Assembly: GCF_029953285.1 (NCBI RefSeq)
Contig: NZ_JASAOI010000023.1
Location: forward strand, 213,259 to 277,258
DNA: 64,000 nt
Direction of reading: 5' to 3'
Source of the DNA: Yinghuangia seranimata
GTDB lineage: Bacteria; Actinomycetota; Actinomycetes; Streptomycetales; Streptomycetaceae
Both the position numbers and the translations under genes were made by a program. The notes below the pieces were generated by a model that was not told the DNA's origin, searched no databases, and saw only the letters and a list, made by a program, of their open reading frames with translations. Shown here piece by piece: positions 52,566 through 60,612 of this stretch (the stretch's first letter is position 1; each line of letters begins with the position of its first letter).

Positions 52566-52817
52566 TCAGTCGATGTCGTCGAAAATCGCCTCTGCGACAA
52601 GCGCGGTAAGTGCGTTACCGACCCATCGGAGCAGCAGGTCGGGGTCGGTGCAGTCGAGGATGCGGCCGTGCACGTCGTGGCTGACCGCAAGCTGCCGCTT
52701 CCGGAGCACAATCAGCACTGCCTTCCTGAGACCGAGCAGGATGCCCTCCGCGCGGCCGCGGGCCCGTGCCCCGCCGATGAGGCTGCGCCCATCGGGGAAG
52801 ACCGGACGGGTCGCCAT
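52566..52817 (-). CDS. Short paralogue of the nuclease C-terminal tail
   Basis: 83 residues, matching the last 85 or so of the preceding gene along its whole length: FPDGRSLIGGARARGRAEG against FPDGSTLVGETLAQGRAEG, and DCTDPDLLLRWVGNALTA against GCTDPDLLTQWFGNAITA, both ending VAEAIFDD. It lacks the nuclease domain and most of the GRAE repeat. Its ATG shares a base with the upstream stop (TGATG), so it is coupled. It looks like a partial tandem duplication kept in frame; it could make a free oligomerisation or regulatory subunit, or be on its way to decay. Confidence 0.65.
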   Translation of the reverse strand: MATRPVFPDGRSLIGGARARGRAEGILLGLRKAVLIVLRKRQLAVSHDVHGRILDCTDPDLLLRWVGNALTALVAEAIFDDID

Positions 52818-53776
52818 CAACCGCCCTGTTCCTTGCCGTCGACCGTCCGGTCGTCGAAGATCGCCTCGGCGACGGGGGCTGTGATGGCGTTGCCGAACCA
52901 TTGGGTGAGTAGGTCGGGGTCGGTGCAGCCGGTGACGCGCTCGCGGACCTCGTCGCTGACGGCAAGCCCACGCTGCTCAAGCAGAAGCAGCAACGCCTCG
53001 GCGCGCCCCTCGGCGCGCCCCTCGGCACGGCCTTCCTCGCGGCCTTCCGCACGGCCCTGGGCCAGCGTCTCGCCGACGAGGGTGCTTCCGTCGGGGAAGA
53101 TCGAGCGGATCATCAATTCCCTCCAGGTCTTGCAAGACGGGCTGTCTCCCAGCCCGGCCTCCACCAGTTGCGAGTAGTCCGTGACGAAGTCCTTGTACTC
53201 CGCGACGGTGTCCTCGTCGATCTCGCCGAGGGCGCCGGCCAGCGCGTCCAGTATGTCCGAAGCATTCGGCGCGCAGCGGTGAATCATCGCCGCGAACGCC
53301 GCCATGGCGAGGTCGGTAGCGGCCTCATCCTGGCTGGTGATCATCGGCATGTTCGCGGGACCGATCACCAGCGGGTGAACGGCCAGCGCCTCTGGCCAGG
53401 ACGAAGGCCCCAGTTCGAAGCGGTTGGCCGCCCAACTCTCCGTGCTGCGGTCCTGGGTGACGACCAGCAGCAGTGCGGGGCACTCGTACTTCGCTCTCAG
53501 GTAGGCCAGGTAGTAGGCCCAGCTCGTCGGCTTGACCGGGTCGCGGCGGCCTTGTGACTCGACGGCCAGCAACATGTGGCCGCCGTTGGGCGGGTCGAGC
53601 CGGAAGACGCTGTCGACGCGTCGTTCCAGCGGGCGGATCTCGGTGACGTCGGGGGAGACCTCCTCCACCGCGGTGGCCGCGGGTAGCTCCGTTCCGAGTA
53701 ATCGCAGCACGGATTCGACGAGGTCGGGATGCATCTGGAAGATCCGATGCGTCGCCTCGTGGTTCGAAGTGACCAT
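52817..53776 (-). CDS. PD-(D/E)XK-like (Rpn/transposase-associated) nuclease
   Basis: 319 residues. The N-terminal domain 'DSVFRLDPPNGGHMLLAVESQGRRD' (about 55-79) fits the PD-(D/E)XK core as D...ExQ; 'WAYYLAYLRAKYECPALLLVVTQD' follows. This is the organisation of Rpn-like recombination-promoting nuclease/putative transposase proteins, which are abundant and lineage-specific in actinomycetes. Residues about 243-262 are GRAE/GREE repeats encoded by 12-bp units, then a short helical tail. The target DNA and biological job are unknown. The start has no strong ribosome-binding site. Confidence 0.7.
   Translation of the reverse strand: MVTSNHEATHRIFQMHPDLVESVLRLLGTELPAATAVEEVSPDVTEIRPLERRVDSVFRLDPPNGGHMLLAVESQGRRDPVKPTSWAYYLAYLRAKYECPALLLVVTQDRSTESWAANRFELGPSSWPEALAVHPLVIGPANMPMITSQDEAATDLAMAAFAAMIHRCAPNASDILDALAGALGEIDEDTVAEYKDFVTDYSQLVEAGLGDSPSCKTWRELMIRSIFPDGSTLVGETLAQGRAEGREEGRAEGRAEGRAEALLLLLEQRGLAVSDEVRERVTGCTDPDLLTQWFGNAITAPVAEAIFDDRTVDGKEQGG
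52997..53056. repeat. 12-bp coding repeat in the nuclease gene
   Basis: Five units of 12 bp, the first two identical (CTCGGCGCGCCC at 52997 and 53009), encode GRAE/GREE tetrapeptides forming a charged helix. The short paralogue downstream has only one such unit. Confidence 0.8.
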
Positions 53777-53858
53777 GCGGCGAAGCTAGGGGCCGGTGTC
53801 TCCGCTTTTCCGGGAAACCGGACTCGATCACTCTTGCGAGTTAATACGACATTGCACG

Positions 53859-54611
53859 TCACGAAAGCTCGTCCGGGACGACCAGACCCGTCTCATAAGC
53901 GCAGATCACCGCATGGACGCGGTCCCTCAACGCCAGCTTCGAAAGCACGTTGCCGACATGCGTTTTGACGGTGTGCTCGCTGATGACCATCTCCCTGGCG
54001 ATCTGCGCGTTGGACAGCCCGCGGGCGAGCAGGAGCAGCGTTTCGCGTTCGCGTTCCGTCAGTGACGCCAGCCTCGGGTGCGGGCGGCCTGGTTCCCGCG
54101 AAGGCGGAGCGGGGGTCTCGTCGTGGGCGCGGGCGGCGACCATGCGGGTGATGAGGCGGCGGGTCACCGACGGTGCGAGCAGCGAATCGCCCGCCGCGAC
54201 CACCCGTACGGCGTGGACGAGGTCGTCGCGGCGGACGTCCTTGAGCAGGAACCCGCCCGCCCCCGCCTGCAACGCGTCGTACACGTAGTCGTCGTGGTCG
54301 AACGTGGTCAGCATGACGACGCGGCTCGTCGTCTCCGCGCACACCAGGCGCGTCGCCTCGATGCCGTCCATGCGCGGCATGCGCACGTCCATCAGCACCA
54401 CGTCGGGCCGGTGCAGCCGCGCCGCGTCGACGGCGGCCTGGCCGTCGGGGACTTCGGCGACGACGGTGATGTCGGGCTGGGCGTCCAGGATCATCCCGAA
54501 GCCGCTGCGCACCAGTTCCTGGTCGTCGGCGACGACCACGCGGATCGGGCCGCTCCGTTCGGCCGGGTGGGGCGGCGGGGGAGCCTGGCGGGAGGCGCGG
54601 TCGTCGGTCAC
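53859..54611 (-). CDS. NarL/LuxR-type response regulator
   Basis: 250 residues. Receiver domain with the acidic pair Asp29-Asp30, phosphoacceptor Asp75 (VVLMDVRMPRMDG), Thr in MLTTFDHDDYVY and Lys in FLLKDV. The C-terminal LuxR helix-turn-helix is LTERERETLLLLARGLSNAQ through ISEHTVKTHVGNVLSKL (about 183-225). It should be phosphorylated by the histidine kinase encoded 32 bp upstream. Start GTG 54611, with CAGACT 6 nt before it that could also give a leaderless mRNA. The short linker between domains carries a Pro-rich stretch. Confidence 0.95.
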   Translation of the reverse strand: MTDDRASRQAPPPPHPAERSGPIRVVVADDQELVRSGFGMILDAQPDITVVAEVPDGQAAVDAARLHRPDVVLMDVRMPRMDGIEATRLVCAETTSRVVMLTTFDHDDYVYDALQAGAGGFLLKDVRRDDLVHAVRVVAAGDSLLAPSVTRRLITRMVAARAHDETPAPPSREPGRPHPRLASLTERERETLLLLARGLSNAQIAREMVISEHTVKTHVGNVLSKLALRDRVHAVICAYETGLVVPDELS

Positions 54612-54643
54612 CGCGCAAGTCTGGCGTACGGCGGACTCCCACG

Positions 54644-56230
54644 TCAGCGGCAGGTCTTCAGCCCGCGTTCGGCGACCCCGGGTCCGGCCTCGGGGGGCGC
54701 CTCGCCCACCGTTTCCGGGGCCAGCGGCAGGCGGGCCGCCACGCGGAAGCCCCTGCCGTCCTCGCCGGGCCCGGTGTGGAGCGTGCCGCCCGCGGCCTGC
54801 ACGCGGTGCGCGAGTCCGGCGAGGCCGTGCCCGCCGCCGGACGTACTGCTCTTCGCCGCGCCGGCCCCCGCCGCCGGGCCGGTGCCGTCGTCGCGGACCT
54901 CGACGTCGAGCCGTCCCGGCGTCCAGGACAACGTGACGTCCGCGTGCCGCGCGTGGGCGTGCCGCACGGTGTTCGTCAGCGACTCCTGCACGAGCCGGTA
55001 GACCGCGAGGGACACGTCCGGCGGCAGCGGGCGCGCGGGACCCGTCTCGGTGAACGACACGCGCAACCCTGCGTCGCGGACCCGCGCGAGCAGGTCCGGC
55101 AGCGTGTCGACGCCGGCCTGAGGGGCACGCGCCGCGGCCTCGTCGACGCCCGCGCGCGGGCCGCCGTCGGGGTCGCTGAGCAGGCCGAGGAGCCGCCGGA
55201 GCTGGGCCATGGCGTCGCGCCCGGCGTCGGCGATGGCGTCGAACACCGCGACGGCGCGGTCCGGGTCGCGGTGCACGACGGCGGCGCCCGCCTCCGCCTG
55301 GACGACCATGAGGCTCACGGCGTGCCCGAGGATGTCGTGCATCTCCCGGGCGATGCGCTCGCGTTCGCGCAGCGCCGCGCGGTCGGCCTCGAGGTCGCGG
55401 GCGCGCACCAGCTGCGCGGCGCGTTCCTCCAGGGTCGCGGCGTGGATGCGGCGGGTGCGGGTGGAGCAGCCGAGCACGTACGCGGCGAGCAGGCTCAGCA
55501 GCGGGAACATGTTGCCGTAGACGAGGTCGCTCACGTCCAGGCCGGACGCCAGCAGGCCGGCGACGCTCAGCAGCGGGATCCACCGGCGGATCACGTCCGG
55601 CCCGCGGTCGGCGACCGTGTAGACGGCGATCAGCGCCCCGTACTGCAGGTGCTGGCTGGGCAGCGCGGGCACGCGGTCGTAGCCGATCGCCGACACCGCG
55701 ACCACCATGGCGACGGAGAACGGGAAGCGTCGGCGCCAGATCAGCGGCAGCGAGGTCGCCACGATCAGCACGAACGCGTACCAGGGGGCGGTGCGCGGCG
55801 AGCCGTCGGTGTCCAGGCACAGCAGCGCGAACATCGTGCCGAACACGAGCAGCGCGAGCGCCGTGTCGACGGGGTAGGGGCCGAGCGCGGCGTTGACGTC
55901 GCAGACCCGGCGCCAGGCGCGGGCGGCGGGGTCGGCGACGGTACGGACGACGGGGAACGCGCGGACGGCGTCGGCGGTGGGGAGCGCGGGCCACGGCCGT
56001 CGGGCGCGCGGGGTGGCTGCCTGCCCGTCGGGTCGGTCGGACCGGTGGTCGCCGGAACGGGCGTTCGCCGGGGCGTCACGGCCGTCATCGTTCCGGAAGG
56101 AGGGCGACCGGCCGTCCCGCTCCCGGGCATCGGTCTCCACGGACAGACCGGGGGTGGCAGCGGCGCCGACCACCGACGGGCCGGCCGCGTCATCCGTACC
56201 GCGGGTCGACGGCAAGGGTGGGGACGCCAC
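54644..56230 (-). CDS. Sensor histidine kinase (HisKA_3 type)
   Basis: 528 residues. A disordered N-terminus (1-110) is followed by about four to five membrane helices (122-255; VDTALALLVFGTMFALLCL first) with almost no outside loops, as in intramembrane-sensing kinases. The phosphoacceptor His298 is in ERIAREMHDILGHAVSLMVV. The ATPase domain has the N box ESLTNTVRHAHA and the G box GGGHGLAGLAHRV. It pairs with the NarL-type regulator just downstream. GGAAGGAC is 8 nt before the GTG start. Such kinases often respond to cell-envelope stress and control a nearby transporter, here possibly the MMPL gene. Confidence 0.95.
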   Translation of the reverse strand: MASPPLPSTRGTDDAAGPSVVGAAATPGLSVETDARERDGRSPSFRNDDGRDAPANARSGDHRSDRPDGQAATPRARRPWPALPTADAVRAFPVVRTVADPAARAWRRVCDVNAALGPYPVDTALALLVFGTMFALLCLDTDGSPRTAPWYAFVLIVATSLPLIWRRRFPFSVAMVVAVSAIGYDRVPALPSQHLQYGALIAVYTVADRGPDVIRRWIPLLSVAGLLASGLDVSDLVYGNMFPLLSLLAAYVLGCSTRTRRIHAATLEERAAQLVRARDLEADRAALRERERIAREMHDILGHAVSLMVVQAEAGAAVVHRDPDRAVAVFDAIADAGRDAMAQLRRLLGLLSDPDGGPRAGVDEAAARAPQAGVDTLPDLLARVRDAGLRVSFTETGPARPLPPDVSLAVYRLVQESLTNTVRHAHARHADVTLSWTPGRLDVEVRDDGTGPAAGAGAAKSSTSGGGHGLAGLAHRVQAAGGTLHTGPGEDGRGFRVAARLPLAPETVGEAPPEAGPGVAERGLKTCR

Positions 56231-56347
56231 GCGAAAGTCCTTCCGTCAACTCACGGGAGCCCGCGGGGGTGTGCGGGCGCCTCCGAGTATCGATGCGCCA
56301 TGCGCGCGGCGACTCCCCCGCGCGGGGGATATACCGCCGCACGTATC

Positions 56348-56395
56348 GAACGCGAGCGTGAGCACAAACGCGAACGCGAACGCGACCACGAAGCG
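56348..56395. repeat. Hexamer repeat upstream of the kinase gene
   Basis: Eight degenerate GAACGC-like hexamers in a row (three exact within 56348-56383). They fill the middle of the 230-bp gap between the histidine kinase start and the next gene and could be a slippage tract or a multi-site binding region. Confidence 0.5.
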
Positions 56396-56460
56396 CCCGA
56401 GCCCACCGGCCGCCCGACCGCGTGCCGCGACGGCCGGCCGTGCCGCGACACCGTCCCCCG

Positions 56461-56982
56461 TCAGACGCCCTGCGCGTCGGCCGCCGCCTCCCGGATCGCC
56501 CGGTGGGTCCTGGCGTTGCGGGTGCGCAGCAGAGCCACGGCCCGGTCCAGCCAGGCGGGGTCGCCGAGCCGGTGGGCCTCGCCGGTGCCGGCGGTCTGCA
56601 CCAGCAGCGCCTGGACGAGCACGAACTCCGTGGAGCCGTACGCGTACGCGTGGCGCTGGAACGGCAGCACCACGCCCACGTACGGGTGCCGAAGCGTCAG
56701 GTGCAGGTACCCGCGCCCGTGGCCCTTCCACGGGCCGGGCAGGCCGCCGAGCAGGCCGAGCGGGGAGAACGCGCCGCGCGGGTTCCGGGCGCCGAGGGTG
56801 AGGGCCGTGATGTCCATGACCCGGGGCCAGGGCGTCACGTCGACTGCACCGCTGGGGGTGTGCTGGTGGAGCCCGTCACCCCGGAACTCGAGCCGGTCGG
56901 TGTGCGGCCGCGTGGTGTCGCCCAGCGCCCAGCTGTCGTCGAGGCGGGTCAGCGGGCCGAAGGACGCGCTCGTGGTGCTCAT
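56461..56982 (-). CDS. Hypothetical protein (173 aa)
   Basis: Not recognised. Soluble, no signal peptide, no Cys. 'VDVTPWPRVMDITALTLGARNP' and 'GRGYLHLTLRHPYVGVVLPFQRHAYAYGSTEF' look like beta strands of a PH-like or immunity-type fold, and the last 40 residues are helical. The start at 56982 has no clear ribosome-binding site. It is 111 bp upstream of the next minus-strand gene's end and 230 bp from the kinase gene. Confidence 0.65.
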   Translation of the reverse strand: MSTTSASFGPLTRLDDSWALGDTTRPHTDRLEFRGDGLHQHTPSGAVDVTPWPRVMDITALTLGARNPRGAFSPLGLLGGLPGPWKGHGRGYLHLTLRHPYVGVVLPFQRHAYAYGSTEFVLVQALLVQTAGTGEAHRLGDPAWLDRAVALLRTRNARTHRAIREAAADAQGV

Positions 56983-57093
56983 GCGGCGATGGGAACACGC
57001 GCGGGGACGGCCCCGGGCGGGTCCGGGCCCGATCCGCGTAAACGGGACGCCGGAGCCGGGGCGGGACCACTCTCCCGCCCCGGCGTCCGGGCC

Positions 57094-57573
57094 TCAGGCC
57101 TCGATATGGGAGAACGGTTGGGCGCGCCAGTCCAGTCCGGCCGGGAGCACGGTTCGGGGCGGGGTGGCCGGGGCCGGTTGCGGCGGGGCCACGGTGTCCT
57201 TGTCGGGGTCGGCGGCGCGTCCCGAGCCTGCGCAGACGGCGATGCCGAACGGGTCCGTGGGGTCCGGTCCGGCCGCGTGGACGGGGACCACCGGGGCGTC
57301 GTCCAGGTACGGGTCGGCACTGTCCCACGGGGGCTCGTCGCCCTGATCCGACGTCAGGACCGTTCCGCAGTCCGGGCAGCGCAGCCGTACCGGGACGGTG
57401 GCGGCGTGGTCGTCGTCCGGCGCTCGGCCGGGCGGGGGGACGATTCCGGACGGGCGGCCCCTGTTCCCAGAGGCTCTGTCGGCGTCCACCGGACCGGTCT
57501 GGTCCTCGTCGTCCTCGGGGCCGTCGGCCGCAAGCTCGGGGTGGTCGCGGATGTCCAGGGCGATGCTGCTCAT
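57094..57573 (-). CDS. Hypothetical acidic protein with one Cys pair
   Basis: 159 residues, rich in Asp and Pro and probably mostly disordered. RLRCPDCGTVL (about 63-73) is one zinc-knuckle half; a second CxxC is absent, though Cys in AVCAGSG could take part. 'SSIALDIRDHPELAADG' opens it. AGGGGGA is 6-7 nt before the ATG at 57573. It may share a transcript with the hypothetical gene downstream (111 bp). No function can be given. Confidence 0.65.
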   Translation of the reverse strand: MSSIALDIRDHPELAADGPEDDEDQTGPVDADRASGNRGRPSGIVPPPGRAPDDDHAATVPVRLRCPDCGTVLTSDQGDEPPWDSADPYLDDAPVVPVHAAGPDPTDPFGIAVCAGSGRAADPDKDTVAPPQPAPATPPRTVLPAGLDWRAQPFSHIEA

Positions 57574-57755
57574 GGGGTCCCCCTGTTCTCCTGCGCGGAC
57601 GCGCCTGGAGGTGCCGGGCGGTCCCGCTGCGCCGACGATAGCCGCGCACACCGACGGAGCGCAGCACCCCAATTCCCGGCCACGTGCGCTTGGCCGGATT
57701 CCTCCCGAATCGCCCCTGGCGTGCGGGGGCGTCCGCCACCGGCTGCGGCGGGGGT

Positions 57756-58703
57756 TCAGTCCTGGCTGCTCTCCGTGGGGTGCGGTTCGACGGCGCGGCG
57801 CAGTTGTTCGAGCCGGTACGGCAGGGGCTCCCAGCCGGGCCGGCCCACCATGTCCGCGTTCACCTGCACGACCGTGCGGGTGTAGGCGCGGGCGAGGCCG
57901 CGCGGCATGAGGGGCATGCCGGGCGGGCGCAGGCGGGCGTGGCCGTCGGCGTCGAGGACGCCGGCGTGGTTGCCGCGCACCGACACCCACAGCGCGGTGC
58001 GGGTGCCCTCGACGTGCTGCACGAGTTCCTCGCGGACGTCGAGCCAGCGGCGCATCGCGGCCCGCGTGTGGTCGGACAGTTCGTGGCGTTCGGTGGTGGG
58101 CGGGGCGACGGAGCGGGCCTGCGGCTTGCGGACGACGGTGACGGCGTCCAGGTCGGGGGCGAGGTCGGCGACCTTGAGCGCGCACAGTTCGCCGGCGCGG
58201 GCGCCGGTGTCGAGGACGACCCCGACGAGCGCGAACAGCCGGACGCGCCCGGCGTCGGCGCCGGGGCGGTCGGCGGCGGCCTCGAGCCAGCCGTGCAGCA
58301 GGGACCGCTGTCGGGCGCCGACGGGGGCCTTGAGCTCCTGCATGGCGGGGCGTTCGGGCAGGACGACCGGGACCTTCGCGGCGCGGGCGAGGATCTCGAG
58401 GCAGTCCATGCGCACGCGGACGCTGGCGACGGTGGACGCGGGGGCGCCGGCCGCGGCGCGCAGCCGCAGTTCGCCGCGCGCGGCCAGGTCGAGGTAGCGC
58501 TCGGCGGGTTCGGCGGCGAACAGGTCGCTGAGCGAGGCGCGGGCGCCGCGCGGGAAGTCCTCGCGGTCCAGGGCCCGCCGCAACTCGCCGACGACCCAGC
58601 GCAGTTGGCGGGCCCGCGCGGGGGAGACGCCGTCGCGGGACGTGGCGCGCATCAACGCGCGGTCGAGCTGGTCGAGCACGGGCGGTCGGCCTGCGGTCGT
58701 CAT
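57756..58703 (-). CDS. Tyrosine-recombinase-like protein, degenerate active site
   Basis: 315 residues with a core-binding-like helical N-terminus (to about 135) and a catalytic-like domain with 'VLDTGARAGELCALKVADL' (about 190-208), the Arg-I box of phage integrases. The second box (normally HxLRH) reads PYRLEQLRRAV, and no C-terminal Tyr box follows, so strand transfer is unlikely. It may be a DNA-binding relative, conserved in actinomycetes as 'integrase-like'. TACGCT lies 6 nt before the ATG at 58703, so the mRNA is probably leaderless. No att sites are seen. Confidence 0.65.
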   Translation of the reverse strand: MTTAGRPPVLDQLDRALMRATSRDGVSPARARQLRWVVGELRRALDREDFPRGARASLSDLFAAEPAERYLDLAARGELRLRAAAGAPASTVASVRVRMDCLEILARAAKVPVVLPERPAMQELKAPVGARQRSLLHGWLEAAADRPGADAGRVRLFALVGVVLDTGARAGELCALKVADLAPDLDAVTVVRKPQARSVAPPTTERHELSDHTRAAMRRWLDVREELVQHVEGTRTALWVSVRGNHAGVLDADGHARLRPPGMPLMPRGLARAYTRTVVQVNADMVGRPGWEPLPYRLEQLRRAVEPHPTESSQD

Positions 58704-58709
58704 GCCGCC

Positions 58710-58715
58710 AGCGTA
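58710..58715 (-). promoter_or_regulatory. -10 box of leaderless recombinase-like gene
   Basis: TACGCT on the minus strand, 6 nt before the ATG at 58703. Confidence 0.6.
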
Positions 58716-58741
58716 TCCGCCCAATAACGGGCCGGTCCCAG

Positions 58742-59296
58742 TTGCCGCGCATGACACGCGTGTTCGAGCTCGACCCGCCGCCGACGGCAGGCCCCGGTGA
58801 GGGTCTCAGCGGACAGACGTGCACGATCACGCACGACGACGTCGACCAGGGCCCGGAAGCCCCGGGAGGCCCCGGCACATACGCCGAAGAGGCAGTGGCC
58901 GAGTTTGCCCGCGCCCTCGCCCCCCCCGGGCACCAGCTGCCACTTGGCAGGCACGTCGGCGACGGCACAACACTCCATGCCGAACACCGGACGCCGAGGC
59001 CGTCCGGCGACCGAGGGCGCCGCGTCTCCGCCCACCGTGGGCCCCAGACCGGAGGGCTGCTTCGCGGGGCGCGCTGCACGAGGCCCGGCTCGGCCCACGC
59101 CGTCCGGGCCATCGCCGAGTTCCTGCCGCACGTCCTCCCGGCAGGAACCCCGTGGAAGCGGCCCTCTCCGCCCGGCCCGAGCTCCGCCGACTCGCCGCCG
59201 GGTCGCACGCCCTCCGCATCGGCACACTCATCGCACTCGCGCCGTTCAAAGGCCTCGCGGGCCTGCCTTCGGCCCGAGCGCGCCCTGCGGGTCACA
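58742..59296 (+). pseudogene. Decayed gene, unknown product
   Basis: A start-like region MTRVFELDPPP and GQTCTITHDDVDQ is followed by 'AEEAVAEFARALA', then, after a change of frame, AVRAIAEFLPHVLPAG, and after another NPVEAALSARPELRRLAAGS and ALRIGTLIALAPFKGL. Each piece looks protein-like, but no single frame joins them and the gaps are Arg/Pro-rich. The 3' end meets the Lrp gene on the other strand. I cannot name the ancestor. Confidence 0.4.
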
Positions 59297-59732
59297 GGTT
59301 CGGCGGGCGGCCCTCGTACGGCGTGCTCAGGACCACGGTCGTCCGAGTGGACACGTTCGCCGCCGCGCGGATTTTCGCGAGCAGGGACTCCAGGTCGCCC
59401 GGGGCTCCGACGCGCACCTTGAGGATGTAGCTCTCGTCGCCGGCCACGCTGTGGCAGGCCTCCACCTCCTCCAGGTCGGCCAGCCGCTCCGGCGCGTCGT
59501 CGGGCGCGGCCGGGTCGATCGGCTTGACGGAGATGAACGCGGTCAGCGGCAGCCCGAGCGCGTCGGGGTCGACGACGGCGGCGTAGCCGCGGATGACGCC
59601 TCGCTGTTCGAGGCGGCGTACGCGCTGGTGCGCGGCCGAGGTCGACAGGCCGGTGGCCTTGCCCAGGTCGGTGTAGCTCATGCGACCGTCCCGGACAAGC
59701 AGCCGGACGATCTGTCGGTCGAGGTCCTCCAC
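59292..59732 (-). CDS. Lrp/AsnC-family regulator
   Basis: 146 residues, complete. The helix-turn-helix is 'DRQIVRLLVRDGRMSYTDLGKATGLSTSAAHQRVRRLEQRGVI' region (5-47), followed by the RAM domain with VVDPDALGLPLTAFISVK and GDESYILKVRV (ligand-facing). It probably forms octamers and responds to an amino acid. Start GTG 59732 has TAGGTT 6 nt upstream, a leaderless arrangement. It faces a decayed gene; the divergent neighbour, 388 bp away, is a hypothetical gene, so its target is unclear. Confidence 0.93.
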   Translation of the reverse strand: MEDLDRQIVRLLVRDGRMSYTDLGKATGLSTSAAHQRVRRLEQRGVIRGYAAVVDPDALGLPLTAFISVKPIDPAAPDDAPERLADLEEVEACHSVAGDESYILKVRVGAPGDLESLLAKIRAAANVSTRTTVVLSTPYEGRPPNL

Positions 59733-59738
59733 GCCGCC

Positions 59739-59744
59739 AACCTA
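59739..59744 (-). promoter_or_regulatory. -10 box of leaderless Lrp gene
   Basis: TAGGTT on the minus strand, 6 nt before the GTG at 59732. The remaining 376 bp up to 60120 contain no supported gene; a TTGACG at about 60056 is a possible -35 for the rightward gene. Confidence 0.6.
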
Positions 59745-60120
59745 GGCCATCGCGCCGCCGGGGTGCCGACCGAGATCGCCTTCGCGTCCTCCGCGCGTGT
59801 CCCACCGGGGGCGAACGCCGGTGCGCGGAGCCGGTCGCGACCCGCGGACACGGGGGCGGGGCGCGGGCCGCGACCGGCCGGGGCGGGGGCCTTGATGCCA
59901 CGGTACGCCGGGCCGGCCGCGGGTGCGGGGCGGTTCGCGGGATTAACCCGCACGCCCTTCGCGGCACCGCTCCCGCGGCGTCGTTTTGCGGCCAACACCC
60001 GTATGCGGCAAGGGAGATCGCGGTCACGAAAGAAACCCCGCCCCGAGACCGGGCTTGACGGTGGACGACCGGATCGGTCCGCCGCGCGCACGGATCGGGG
60101 CGAGCTGCGATCATCCCGGC

Positions 60121-60438
60121 ATGGCGCTGGAGTTCTGGGAGGACGACGAGGACCGGTACTGCCTGTCCGAGATTTCGCTGCACGACGGTGAGCGCAGTTT
60201 CGAGCTGAGCCGGGCCCGGCACGGGCCGGCCGCGTGGGCGGGGACGCCGTACGCCGACGACCTGCTGCCCGGGCAGGCCGTCGTCACGGTCGTGCAGCAC
60301 GGGCCCGACCACTACGAGCCCGACGAGACGCCGGCCCCGATGCTGTACTGCGACAGCGAGACGTGGATCCCGATGGCCGTGATGCAGTGGTTCACGGAGC
60401 GGGTGGCGGCGCGGCTCGCCGAGGCCGCGAAACCCTGA
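60121..60438 (+). CDS. Hypothetical protein (105 aa)
   Basis: Not recognised. Acidic, soluble, beginning MALEFWEDDEDRYCLSEISL and containing 'GQAVVTVVQHGPDHYEPDETPAP' and a helical end WFTERVAARLAEAAKP. Good codon use supports it. GATCAT 6 nt before the ATG suggests a leaderless transcript. It is divergent from the Lrp regulator and could be its target. Confidence 0.65.
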   Translation: MALEFWEDDEDRYCLSEISLHDGERSFELSRARHGPAAWAGTPYADDLLPGQAVVTVVQHGPDHYEPDETPAPMLYCDSETWIPMAVMQWFTERVAARLAEAAKP

Positions 60439-60612
60439 CCCTCAACCTCACATTGAGAGTTGTCCGGGTTTGCTCCCTGCCCGTCTCCCGCACGGCCTCT
60501 CCCGGCGTGTCGCGGGCGTGACGCGCCCCGCGGCACCCCACCCGACGGCCCGACGCCGCCCCGGCGCGAGCCGCGTGTCAGCCGACGCCTCCCCACCCGG
60601 CAGACTTGCCCC

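Noticed and set aside
59678..60091. 137-codon minus-strand ORF upstream of the Lrp gene
   Set aside because: Pro/Arg/Ala-rich without motif and overlapping the Lrp start; not convincing.
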